NCBI GenBank assembly: GCA_000720535.1
Contig: JOAZ01000009.1
Span: 1-64,000 of the forward strand
From: Streptomyces halstedii
Lineage (GTDB): Bacteria; Actinomycetota; Actinomycetes; Streptomycetales; Streptomycetaceae
DNA length: 64,000 nt
Direction: 5' to 3'
In this document: in pieces, positions 15,275 through 22,211 of the stretch
Position numbering within the stretch: position 1 is the first letter of the stretch
Layout: every line of letters begins with the position of its first letter
The notes under the pieces: generated by a model
Databases searched by the model: none
Seen by the model: only the letters and a program-made list of their open reading frames with translations
Told to the model about the DNA's origin: nothing
Made by a program: the position numbers and the translations under genes

Positions 15275-15973
15275 ATGCCACGGACACGCGGAAGAGCACC
15301 CGCCGGAGGACGCGCCGACGCCCTTTCGCGGGAGGTGGTCGTGGGCGCGGCGGTCGAGCTGCTGGACGAGCACGGCGAGCGGGGACTTACGTTCCGGCTG
15401 CTCGCCGAGCGGCTGAGCACCGGCCCCGGCGCCTTGTACTGGCACGTGGCCAACAAGGACGAGCTCGTCGCCCTGGCCGCCGATCACGTACTCGGTCACG
15501 CCCTGGCCGAGGTACCGCCCCCCACCGGCGACGCGGTTGCCGGGCTGCGCACGCTCGCTGTCACCGTCTTCGACGCCCTCGACCGGCACGCGTGGGCGGC
15601 GTCCCGCGTCACGGCACCCGCCACACTGGCGAACGCGCTGCGCCTGTTCGACCGCATCGGCACTCTGGTCGCGCGAACGGGCCTGCCCGCCGAGCGGCAT
15701 TTCGAGGTCTCCACCGCGATCTCGTACTACATCACCGGCGTCAGCGCCCAGATCATCGCCCCGGGCCTCACCGTCTCCCCGGCCACCAGCCGCGAGGACT
15801 TCCTGGCCCGGACGGCCGACCGCTGGGAAGCGCTCGACCCGGCCGACTACCCGTTCCTGACGCGCACCACGGCGAACCTGCGGGACCACGACGACCGCGA
15901 CCAGTTCACCACCGGCCTCGACCTGCTCCTGACCGGCCTGAACACAACCACGGAGCCGGGCCGTCCGGCGTAA
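15275..15973 (+). CDS. TetR-family regulator of the Tet(X)-like gene
   Basis: A 232-residue repressor. The N-terminal helix-turn-helix is LTFRLLAERLSTGPGALYWHVANKDELVAL (written here as a description of residues about 42-71), with the Tyr-Trp-His recognition core of the TetR class that controls tetracycline-type genes. The C-terminal part has the long helices of a ligand-binding dimer domain. The ATG at 15275 follows the two palindromes, which supports autoregulation and control of the divergent monooxygenase. It shares with that gene the arrangement known from tetracycline resistance pairs; the ligand is unproven. Confidence 0.85.
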   Translation: MPRTRGRAPAGGRADALSREVVVGAAVELLDEHGERGLTFRLLAERLSTGPGALYWHVANKDELVALAADHVLGHALAEVPPPTGDAVAGLRTLAVTVFDALDRHAWAASRVTAPATLANALRLFDRIGTLVARTGLPAERHFEVSTAISYYITGVSAQIIAPGLTVSPATSREDFLARTADRWEALDPADYPFLTRTTANLRDHDDRDQFTTGLDLLLTGLNTTTEPGRPA

Positions 15974-16401
15974 GCGGGCGTGGGTGCCGGACATGCCCGC
16001 TGACATCGCCCGCCGCGCGCACCACGCGGGAAGTTCTCACGCGCATGCGCTTCACCCATGGGCCAGGGTTCGGCCTCGGGTCGCGCATTCCGGCCGGCCG
16101 GGAACCCGAGGTCGGAGTCGCCCGTCAGCGACCCACCCAGCAGGCGACCGCAGCACTCCCGGCCGTGGTCACCAAGGTGATCAGCCACGCGGGAACGCGC
16201 TGGACGGTCACGTGGACCCCACCCCAACGAAGTTCGAACTGAGCGTCCTGCTCAGATGTTGCAACTCTTCGGCTCATAAGCACAGTTGTAGGTGATCTTC
16301 TCGAATTGCCGCAATACGGATACGAGTTGCGGCAGGCGGGCGCGCCGACACCGCGGGCGACACCCCCGCACCAATGACTACACCTGCCTCAACTGGACAC
16401 G
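15974..16401. other. 428 bp without a supported gene
   Basis: A plus-strand frame ending at 16242 has a gene-like tail (ALPAVVTKVISHAG, TRWTVTWTPP) but no good start or recognisable family. It may be a remnant. The right part leads into degenerate CRISPR repeats. Confidence 0.3.
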
Positions 16402-16980
16402 GCACCCATTCCCGCGTCACGCGGGGAGCAACGCGAGCTCCTGCTCGACGGAGCCGCCGCCACGGGACCATCCCCGCATGCGCGGGGAGCAGCACACGGG
16501 CCTGTGCTTCCTGGTCATCCCGCTGGGACCATCCCCGCGCGCGCGAGGAGCAGGCCACATACCGGCGAGGCGCCCCCTACATAGCGGGACCACCCCCGCA
16601 TACGCGGGGAGCAGGCCACCGGCTACGGCAGCGTCTTCACATTCTGGGGTCCATCCCGGCGGCGCGGGAAGCAGCCGGTCAGGCGGCCAGTTTTACCGAT
16701 GCAGTCGGGACCATTCCCGCGTGCGCGGGAAGCAGAGGCTTCCGGCGATCGTGATGGACCTCGACACGGGTCCATCCCCACGTGCGCGGGGGAGCAGCCG
16801 TTACCCAGGGCCTTGCCCATCGTCGTCAGGGGACCATCCCCGCGTGCGCGGGGAGCAGGCGCGCAGCACCAAGTGGTAGCCGCCGGTGGCGGGGCCATCC
16901 CCGCGTGCACGGGGAGCAGCCGTCGGCCGACGCCCGTTGGTGTCACCTCTGGGGACCATCCCCGCGTGCGCGGGGGGCAG
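16402..16980 (-). CRISPR. CRISPR array 2, 10 repeats
   Basis: Ten repeats start at 16402, 16464, 16525, 16586, 16647, 16707, 16768, 16830, 16891 and 16952, separated by nine spacers of 32 bases. The repeat is the same family as array 1 but varies more; several left-hand copies differ at 3-6 positions and two carry a one-base insertion. Orientation is leftward from the leader at 16981. The spacer at 16675-16706 resembles the leader (see findings). No cas gene adjoins. Confidence 0.96.
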
Positions 16981-17071
16981 ACTCCGCGACCAGCAAGTTT
17001 ACCGGCGCAGTCGGTCATTCTGAAGCACTTTCGCCGACTCCGGCATTACACGCAAAAGACTCAACGCGGAC
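16981..17071 (-). promoter_or_regulatory. CRISPR leader 2
   Basis: Second copy of the shared leader, with GACCAGCAAGTTTACCGG, TCATTCTGAAGCACTTTC and CGCAAAAGACTCAAC. Similarity to leader 1 continues a further 40 bases rightward (GACGAACC...CGG..GCCAGCCT), farther than to leaders 3 and 4. Confidence 0.85.
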
Positions 17072-17251
17072 GAACCTTCCTTACCTCGGGGGCCAGCCTA
17101 AGGGCTGCCCCGTTGACCACCGGCCATGCAGGAACCCCCATAGCCAGAATTAGAGCCTTCCGTTCGGATCAGCACTCGCAGCGACTCAGGCGGCGAGCAG
17201 TCATCGCCGCCCTTATCCGGCTAGCCAAATGACGCGGTCTAGGCTGATCGA

Positions 17252-17869
17252 ATGGACCTGGGGGCGGTACTCATTGCGATCACTGGTGTAGCGGGAACGC
17301 TTGGGGGCGCGTTGCTTACCCAGCGGGGCGCCGACCGCACCAAGAAGCGCGAGTTGGAGATGGCCCATGCCATCCAGGAAGCTCGCGAGAATCGTGAGGT
17401 ACGTCGGAGCTGTTACACACAACTGCACCGGGATGCCAGGCAGTTCGCCACGGCACTCAGCCGGCACTTGTACGTCATGCGGGATCACACCCTCGGGCAG
17501 GAGGACGTATCGGCGTTGGAAGGTACCAAGGATGCCCACCGTGACCGATGGTCCGAGGCTCTGATGATCGCCCCCGATGCGGTGATTGTTCCGGCTGACG
17601 AACTGAACGAAGCGCTGACCGGGGTCTACGGACAGATCAAGCGCCTGGAACGGGAAAGCCCCCGACCGGGCGAGACCTTGCGTTCAGCCGCCGAAGCGCA
17701 GCATGCGCTCTGGTCTCTCATAAGCGTCATGAGAGAGGCGATGCGCCGTGACCTGGGCGTCACCGTAGACGCCGGCGAGGGAGCCACCCGTCGAACACCG
17801 TTGGTCTCTTCCAGCAATCCCACTGCCTTGACCAGGGATTTCACCGAGTCGTCCGACGGCCTCAACTAG
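17252..17869 (+). CDS. Hypothetical protein with one N-terminal membrane helix
   Basis: A 205-residue protein. Residues 5-22 (AVLIAITGVAGTLGGALL) form one membrane segment, followed at once by QRGADRTKKRELEMAH and a long charged helical region that could form a coiled coil. The rest is soluble and cytoplasmic, without known motifs. Proteins of this shape are frequent, unnamed, in Streptomyces accessory regions. Codon use is less extreme in GC than the flanking core genes, which fits acquired DNA. Confidence 0.65.
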   Translation: MDLGAVLIAITGVAGTLGGALLTQRGADRTKKRELEMAHAIQEARENREVRRSCYTQLHRDARQFATALSRHLYVMRDHTLGQEDVSALEGTKDAHRDRWSEALMIAPDAVIVPADELNEALTGVYGQIKRLERESPRPGETLRSAAEAQHALWSLISVMREAMRRDLGVTVDAGEGATRRTPLVSSSNPTALTRDFTESSDGLN

Positions 17870-17892
17870 GGGCTTTCGGAACAGCGAGCCTC

Positions 17893-18066
17893 GCAGTCGA
17901 AGGCCGGTGGCCTGCCGCCCCGGATTCCTCGACGCAGCCGGTGGCCACGCTGATCTGCAGGGACCGGGATCACCGCCCGGATACCGCGCTTGCGCAGGTG
18001 GTCGCGGATCGCACGGGATGAATCGGCCTTGTCCGCCGGGACCACGTACGGCCTGGTGCGAGGGCG
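17893..18066 (-). mobile_element. IS5-family transposase remnant
   Basis: A minus-strand frame encodes a fragment of a DDE transposase: RPYVVPADKADSSRAIRDHL, then RKRGIRAVIPVPADQRGHR and GGRPPAFD. This is the second-aspartate region of IS5-type elements common in Streptomyces. Both ends are missing and I see no terminal inverted repeats. The right edge abuts the truncated gene at 18070, so the insertion, or a deletion around it, probably removed that gene's 5' end. Confidence 0.75.
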
Positions 18067-18069
18067 TCC

Positions 18070-18816
18070 GCGCCGCCGAGGGACGGGGCCTACTGCTTCC
18101 CGGTCCTGCCGTCGTACACCCTTACCCACCAATGGCTGCGCGAGCTGACCCGTTTCGGCAGCCGGGGCGGACTTGTGGCAGTCCACGTGCGGCTTGAAGA
18201 TGCCCAGGACGTGTTGGTCGGACGTTATGCCGACCGGGCACGGGACGCCCAGGCCACCGTCTCCGCGTCAGAGGCGGTGCGGCGGATCGCGGCGTTGGAG
18301 GACCCTCGCGGATGGGAGGTGTTCGTCCCCCGGGCGATCCGGCCGCGTGAGGTGCACCGGATTCGCACCGCGCCGCAGGTCGCGGGCTGGCGGTATCTGC
18401 CGGACGCGCACGGCGTGCGCCCCTGCACCTGTTTCGGATGCCGTGTGCGCGGCGGGTACGGAGCGCGGCGCCTGCGCGAGCGGTTGCCGCATCCGCTGGA
18501 TGGGCCGCCCCCGCCCGTCAAGGTGCTGCTCGCCCGCGTCGCAGCCGGTGACCCCGGGGACCCAGCCGCGCTGCGAGAGGCACTGCACTGGTTCGGTATG
18601 CGTCGGCGCGGCCCCCTCGCCCAGTTGAGCCGTCTCGCCACCCACCCCGACCCCGGGGTACGGGAGGGCTTGGTGTGGGCGGTGGCCCCTTGGTCCACCC
18701 CAGGGGTCACCGAACTGCTCGACGGCCTCGCCGACGACCCGCACTCACACGTCCGAGAGGCAGTGGAAGCAGTCCGTGACGCAGTGGCCACTGCTCCCCT
18801 GGAACAGATCGTCTAG
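18070..18816 (+). pseudogene. 5'-truncated gene, HEAT-repeat-like C-terminus
   Basis: Gene-like sequence in frame begins before any start codon: GAYCFPVLPSYTLTHQWLRE precedes the first in-frame GTG at 18175. The usable part continues with VRLEDAQDVLVGRYADRA, a WEVFVPRAIRPREVHRIR block, a CTCFGCRVRG cysteine cluster and a C-terminal HEAT-like region (LSRLATHPDPGVREGLVW, LADDPHSHVREAVEAVRD). An in-frame stop at 18019 lies in the transposase remnant. A product of 213 residues from GTG 18175 is possible but lacks the natural N-terminus. I do not recognise a function. Confidence 0.6.
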
Positions 18817-19412
18817 GCCCGGGTCGGTCGGGGCGCGGGCAGGTCCACCGGCGCCTCCGTCGGCAGGAGGTCCGCAGCCCGGTCCCGCTGCCCCGCCCTG
18901 AGCAAGCCGTGCACCTCGCGGGCCAGTGGTGTCACATCGCGGATCGACACCGTCCACTCGTCGGCGTACCTCCTCGCCGCCTCACCGGCCAGCCCGAGTT
19001 GCAGCGACCGGTACGGCAGCGGGTTCAAGTCCATGTCCCGTTCCGGGTCCCACTGCACCCGGGCCGGAGCGGCCCGCAGGCTCCGCTTCCAGGTGGCCTC
19101 GTCCTCGTGGACGTCACGCACGTAATGGGACAGCTCCGCGTGCTCCAGCGCCCAGGCGAGTCCCGCCCGCTCAACCTCGACGGCAAGCACGACCTCCTGC
19201 CCCTCCTTCGTACCCCACCCGCAGCGGTACATCATCCACAGGAAGCTGGGTTTGACCCAGGTCATCCGATCCCGCTTCCAGGCTGCCGGGAATCGACCGT
19301 CCCGTACGGCGGGCAGCCCGATGGCGGGCGAGTACGCCTGATACACGGTGACCGTCGAAGCGGTGTACTGGGCGCGGATCTCGTAACGGGGCGTTGCCAC
19401 CTGGACGTTCAT
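18813..19412 (-). CDS. DUF4291 family protein
   Basis: A 199-residue protein matching the DUF4291 pattern: EIRAQYTASTVTVYQAYSP, FPAAWKRDRMTWVKPSFLWM and a central W-x-T-K-x-GQE-x-VLAVEVER segment. The function of the family is unknown; the fold is sometimes grouped with ADP-ribosyl-type enzymes, which I cannot verify here. It is convergent with the truncated gene, the two stops overlapping. Upstream, at 19413-19457, lies the edge of a DUF397 remnant. Confidence 0.8.
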   Translation of the reverse strand: MNVQVATPRYEIRAQYTASTVTVYQAYSPAIGLPAVRDGRFPAAWKRDRMTWVKPSFLWMMYRCGWGTKEGQEVVLAVEVERAGLAWALEHAELSHYVRDVHEDEATWKRSLRAAPARVQWDPERDMDLNPLPYRSLQLGLAGEAARRYADEWTVSIRDVTPLAREVHGLLRAGQRDRAADLLPTEAPVDLPAPRPTRA

Positions 19413-19457
19413 ACGCCCCAGGATGTTGGACGCTCACACGCCCGGCACCTCGTTTTC

Positions 19458-19590
19458 TTACGCGGGAAGGTTCGCCTTCAACTCGTTGACGAAGGCAGAC
19501 CAGGCCGACGCCCTGAACACGAGCACCGGTCCCTGCGGGCGTTTGCTGTCTCGGACCTCACTTATCCCTCTCGGTGCTGGCACCGCCACC
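19458..19590 (-). pseudogene. XRE-DUF397 remnant, copy 3 (most decayed)
   Basis: In minus-strand reading the first codons of the XRE gene (VAVPAPR) run directly into the last third of DUF397 (VRDSKRPQGPVLVF, SAWSAFVNELKANLPA, stop at 19458). Nearly all of both genes has been deleted, leaving a fused scrap. The 5' edge of the scrap is continuous with the terminal repeat of array 3: the XRE start ATG has become GTG inside the repeat sequence. Compare copy 1 (20491-21535) and copy 2 (19892-20250). Confidence 0.8.
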
Positions 19591-19793
19591 CCCGCGTGCG
19601 CGGGGAGCAGTCAAAACCGACGGTGCTTTCTCCGGTGCTGCCGGGTCCATCCCCGCGTGCGCGGGGAGCAGTCGGTGGTGGCTTCGCCGTGGTCGGCGCG
19701 GACGGGTCCATCCCCGCGTGCGCGGGGAGCAGCGCTCGCCCCCATCGTTCTCGGTCTGCTGGTTGGGTCCATCCCCGCGTGCGCGGGGAGCAG
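19582..19793 (-). CRISPR. CRISPR array 3, 4 repeats
   Basis: Repeats start at 19582, 19643, 19704 and 19765, with three 32-base spacers. Three repeats open GGGTCC where arrays 1, 2 and 4 mostly have GGGACC. The left-most repeat is a hybrid: its outer end is XRE coding sequence (ACCGCCAC). Leader 3 follows on the right. No cas gene adjoins. Confidence 0.95.
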
Positions 19794-19880
19794 ACCGCGT
19801 GACCAGCGGGTTTACCAACGCGATCGGTCATTCTGAAGCACTTTCACCGACTCCGGCATTACACGCAAAAAACCCAACCT
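19794..19880 (-). promoter_or_regulatory. CRISPR leader 3
   Basis: Third copy of the leader, nearly identical to leader 4 (GTGACCAGCGGGTTTACC, TCATTCTGAAGCACTTTC, CGACTCCG, CCCAACCTGG). Its right end runs directly into the stop codon region of DUF397 copy 2, marking a duplication junction. Confidence 0.85.
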
Positions 19881-19891
19881 GGCTAGCTACC

Positions 19892-20107
19892 TTACGCGGA
19901 ACGGTCCGCCTTCACCTCGTTGACGAAGGCAGACCAGGCCGACGCCCCGAACACGAGCACCGGTCCCTGCGGGCGTTTGCTGTCGCGGACCGGGAGCACG
20001 CCGGGGAATCCGTCAGCGACCTCGACGCAGTCGCCGCCCTGCGTGTTGCTGTAGCTGGACCTGCGCCAGACGACGGCGCCGAGCCCGGGACGGAAGTCGG
20101 GAGACAC
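19892..20107 (-). CDS. DUF397 protein, copy 2
   Basis: A 71-residue DUF397 protein: WRRSSYSNTQGGDCVEVADG, then LPVRDSKRPQGPVLVFGASA and a charged end. DUF397 genes normally follow an XRE regulator with a DUF5753 domain and are thought to act with it as a regulator/antagonist pair, with roles in development and antibiotic production in Streptomyces. Here the partner XRE is an internal-deletion pseudogene overlapping the start. GTG start. Nearly identical to copy 1, indicating recent duplication. Confidence 0.8.
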   Translation of the reverse strand: MSPDFRPGLGAVVWRRSSYSNTQGGDCVEVADGFPGVLPVRDSKRPQGPVLVFGASAWSAFVNEVKADRSA

Positions 20108-20250
20108 AGTACCCCTCCTCGATGACGGAGCGGATCAAGTCGGCAGACGCTCGGGGCGAAAGCGCAAGGGCTTGCAACTGGTCAAGCTCCAAGGCGAACT
20201 CGGCCACGGTTCCAGGATGCTCCAACTTCCTCGGTGTGGGCACGGCAACC
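20013..20250 (-). pseudogene. XRE regulator remnant, copy 2 (internal deletion)
   Basis: The frame reads VAVPTPRKLEHPGTVAEFAL, joining the first eight codons of the XRE gene to its last 60 or so (LQALALSPRASADLIRS). In the intact copy these blocks are separated by about 235 codons, so the helix-turn-helix and most of the DUF5753 domain are gone. The join falls at a short shared stretch (around TTGGAGCAT / GTTGAGCAT). The start codon is lost: GTT replaces ATG where the terminal CRISPR repeat of array 4 begins. Confidence 0.82.
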
Positions 20251-20391
20251 CCCGCGTGCACAGGAGCAGTCGTTCACGTTCATCCTCCACGTCCCGATCC
20301 AGGGACCATCCCCGCGTGCGCGGGGAGCAGGCGATGGCGTGCCCGAGGAGCATGAGGGCGGCGGGATCATCCCCGCGTGCGCGGGGAGCAG
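20242..20391 (-). CRISPR. CRISPR array 4, 3 repeats
   Basis: Repeats at 20242 (degenerate, 28 bases, overlapping the XRE remnant start), 20302 and 20363, with two 32-base spacers. Orientation leftward from leader 4. The smallest array in the cluster. Confidence 0.93.
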
Positions 20392-20478
20392 ACTGCGTGA
20401 CCAGCGGGTTTACCAGCGCGATCGGTCATTCTGAAGCACTTTCACCGACTCCGACATTGCCCGCAAAATGCCCAACCT
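20392..20478 (-). promoter_or_regulatory. CRISPR leader 4
   Basis: Fourth leader copy, almost the same as leader 3. Its right end passes within about 15 bases into the stop codon of DUF397 copy 1, the same junction as leader 3 with copy 2. Confidence 0.85.
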
Positions 20479-20490
20479 GGTGAGGCTTCC

Positions 20491-20706
20491 TTACGCGGAA
20501 CGGTCCGCCTTCACCTCGTTGACGAAGGCAGACCAGGCCGACGCCCCGAACACGAGCGCCGGCCCCTGCGGGCGCTTGCTGTCGCGGACCGGGAGCACGC
20601 CGGGGAATCCGTCAGCGACCTCGACGCAGTCGCCGCCCGCCTGATTGCTGCAACTGGACCTGCGCCAGGCGGCGGCGCTGAGAGCGGCTCGGGAGAGGTC
20701 GGTCAC
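20491..20706 (-). CDS. DUF397 protein, copy 1
   Basis: A 71-residue DUF397 protein (WRRSSCSNQAGGDCVEVADG, RDSKRPQGPALVFGASAW), GTG start. It overlaps the 3' end of the intact XRE gene by about 95 bases in another frame, an unusually long overlap: the XRE frame simply has no earlier stop. Presumed regulatory partner of that XRE protein. Confidence 0.85.
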   Translation of the reverse strand: MTDLSRAALSAAAWRRSSCSNQAGGDCVEVADGFPGVLPVRDSKRPQGPALVFGASAWSAFVNEVKADRSA

Positions 20707-21535
20707 GATAGCTTTCCTTTGCTGCGGAACGGATCAGGTCGGCCGACTCCTCTGGCGGGAGCGCGAGAGCCTGCAAGTAGTCGAATGCTAAGGCGTATTC
20801 AGCCACTGTCGGAGCATGCTCAACCAGTTCACCAGAGTACGAACTCTCCAGGTAGGCGACATCCGGACGGTCGAGGAACGACAACACCGTGGCCGAACCG
20901 TTCAGAAACGTGTGCTCACCCTGATCAAAAGGCAGCACTTGCAGGACGACATGCTGGAACTCTCCCGTAGCACGCAGGAGCCGTTCCATCTGCTCCCGCA
21001 TGGTCGCCCGGCTGCCGACACGTCGTCGCAGTACGGCTTCATCCAGGATGGCCCAGAGAACGGGGGCGCCGCTCTCGCCGAGAATGCCCTGCCGAGCGAG
21101 CCTCGCCGCCAGCAACTCTTCGACTTTGCTGTCCTCCCGAGGGCGAGCCACACCCAGCAACGCCCGCCCGTAAGCCTCGGTCTGGAGTAGGCCCGGGACC
21201 GTGTGGGCCATGTACTTACGGATCTTGCTCGCCTGCGGCTCCAGATTCACGTACCGCCGGGCCCAGTCCGGGATCGGTGTCCGGACCACGTGCTGCCACA
21301 GGTCCAGCAGGTCCCCGTCCGCCTTGAGCAACCGGTCGAGTGCCTGGGCCACGTCCGGAACCGGTGTCTCGTTGCCGAGCTCGAACTGCGCGATGCGGCT
21401 GTGCGCGATCGGGATCCTGTCCCCCAACTCCCGCTGTGTCCAGCCCGCCTTCGTCCGGAACTTGCGGAGCATCGACCCGTAGAGCGCCGTGAGCGACTGC
21501 GTCGGGTCGAGCTTCTTCGGTGCGGGCACTGCCAT
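20612..21535 (-). CDS. XRE-family regulator with DUF5753 domain, intact copy 1
   Basis: A 307-residue regulator. The N-terminal helix-turn-helix (about 17-75) includes LRKFRTKAGWTQRELGDRI and SRIAQFELGNETP. The DUF5753 domain (about 95-280) has the typical ARRYVNLEPQASKIRKYMAH, VPGLLQTEAYGRALLG and FLDRPDVAYLESSYSGELV blocks. Such proteins control development or antibiotic synthesis together with a downstream DUF397 protein. The ATG at 21535 lies in CCATCCCCG (21532-21540, plus strand), which is identical to nine bases of the CRISPR repeat. Copies 2 and 3 were joined to arrays exactly at that point. Confidence 0.88.
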   Translation of the reverse strand: MAVPAPKKLDPTQSLTALYGSMLRKFRTKAGWTQRELGDRIPIAHSRIAQFELGNETPVPDVAQALDRLLKADGDLLDLWQHVVRTPIPDWARRYVNLEPQASKIRKYMAHTVPGLLQTEAYGRALLGVARPREDSKVEELLAARLARQGILGESGAPVLWAILDEAVLRRRVGSRATMREQMERLLRATGEFQHVVLQVLPFDQGEHTFLNGSATVLSFLDRPDVAYLESSYSGELVEHAPTVAEYALAFDYLQALALPPEESADLIRSAAKESYRDRPLPSRSQRRRLAQVQLQQSGGRRLRRGR

Positions 21536-21675
21536 CCCCGTTTTCACTCGGCACCTCGTAAACAACTACACCTGGTGATCGTAGCGATACGGACCGATGC
21601 TCAGGGGTGGAACAACCCATGACCGATTCATGGCCACTGAAGGCCAGTCAGGTCGACTCATCGAGGAGTACGTAC

Positions 21676-21906
21676 GTGAGCGTGGAACAACACAGGACCG
21701 CGGCAGAGCGGATCAGTGAGGCCGAGACGGCGAGGGACGACTTGCGGCGGGCGCTCACCGCCGTGGGGGTGACGTTGCCGTCATTACGTCTGGACCCGGC
21801 GTCGCTCGCCGCCCAGGTGCCGGTGCCCCTGGTGGAGTTGGGGCGATGCAACCTGGAGACCACGCGTCGGCTGACGGCCGCCCTGCACCGGCGACGGCCC
21901 GAGTGA
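21676..21906 (+). CDS. Small hypothetical protein
   Basis: A 76-residue protein starting at GTG 21676, with GAGGAG seven bases upstream. Mostly helical: HRTAAERISEAETARDDLRR, then a conserved-looking LDPASLAAQVPVPLVELGRC. Small proteins of this kind sit next to XRE/DUF397 loci in Streptomyces, but I do not recognise a function. It overlaps the next gene by GTGA, so they are co-translated. Confidence 0.65.
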   Translation: MSVEQHRTAAERISEAETARDDLRRALTAVGVTLPSLRLDPASLAAQVPVPLVELGRCNLETTRRLTAALHRRRPE

Positions 21907-22091
21907 GCGGCGCCGTGGGGGCGGGACCACAGCCCGAAGAGGAAAACGGGGACGCGGACACGGCCCCGGAAACGGTCCCGGACCCGGACACCGCCCCCGT
22001 CACCCCGGCCGCGGCCGGCGAGCAGCGCCGGGCGGCGCTGCTCGCCAGGGTCCGCGAGGCCAACAAGTGGAGTGCTGACAGGCCCACCTGA
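21903..22091 (+). CDS. Small hypothetical protein, partner of preceding gene
   Basis: A 62-residue acidic, Pro/Glu/Asp-rich protein with a C-terminal helix (EQRRAALLARVREANKWSAD). The GTG start overlaps the preceding stop. Probably unstructured in the first 35 residues. No known family. Confidence 0.5.
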   Translation: MSGAVGAGPQPEEENGDADTAPETVPDPDTAPVTPAAAGEQRRAALLARVREANKWSADRPT

Positions 22092-22093
22092 CC

Positions 22094-22147
22094 CCCGCTC
22101 CCTGCCGGTGACGTATCACCTGGCAGTGGCTCCCGGCAGGGAGCGGG
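22094..22147. terminator. Bidirectional terminator between convergent genes
   Basis: A 15-base perfect inverted repeat, CCCGCTCCCTGCCGG (22094-22108) and CCGGCAGGGAGCGGG (22133-22147), with a 24-base loop, lies three bases after the small-gene stop and before the mmsA stop. It can serve both directions. Confidence 0.8.
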
Positions 22148-22211
22148 CCGTACGAGAACAGGAGAGACCATGCGACGGGCCGCTGTCCAGACCACCCGGC
22201 GTGACGCTCTC

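Noticed and set aside
15985-16295. Small plus-strand frames between the TetR gene and array 2
   Set aside because: No start signal or family; only the last 25 codons of one frame look protein-like.
10631-20478. cas genes between or beside the arrays
   Set aside because: Every supported gene in this region has another assignment, and no Cas1/Cas2/Cas3/Cascade-like sequence was seen in six frames.
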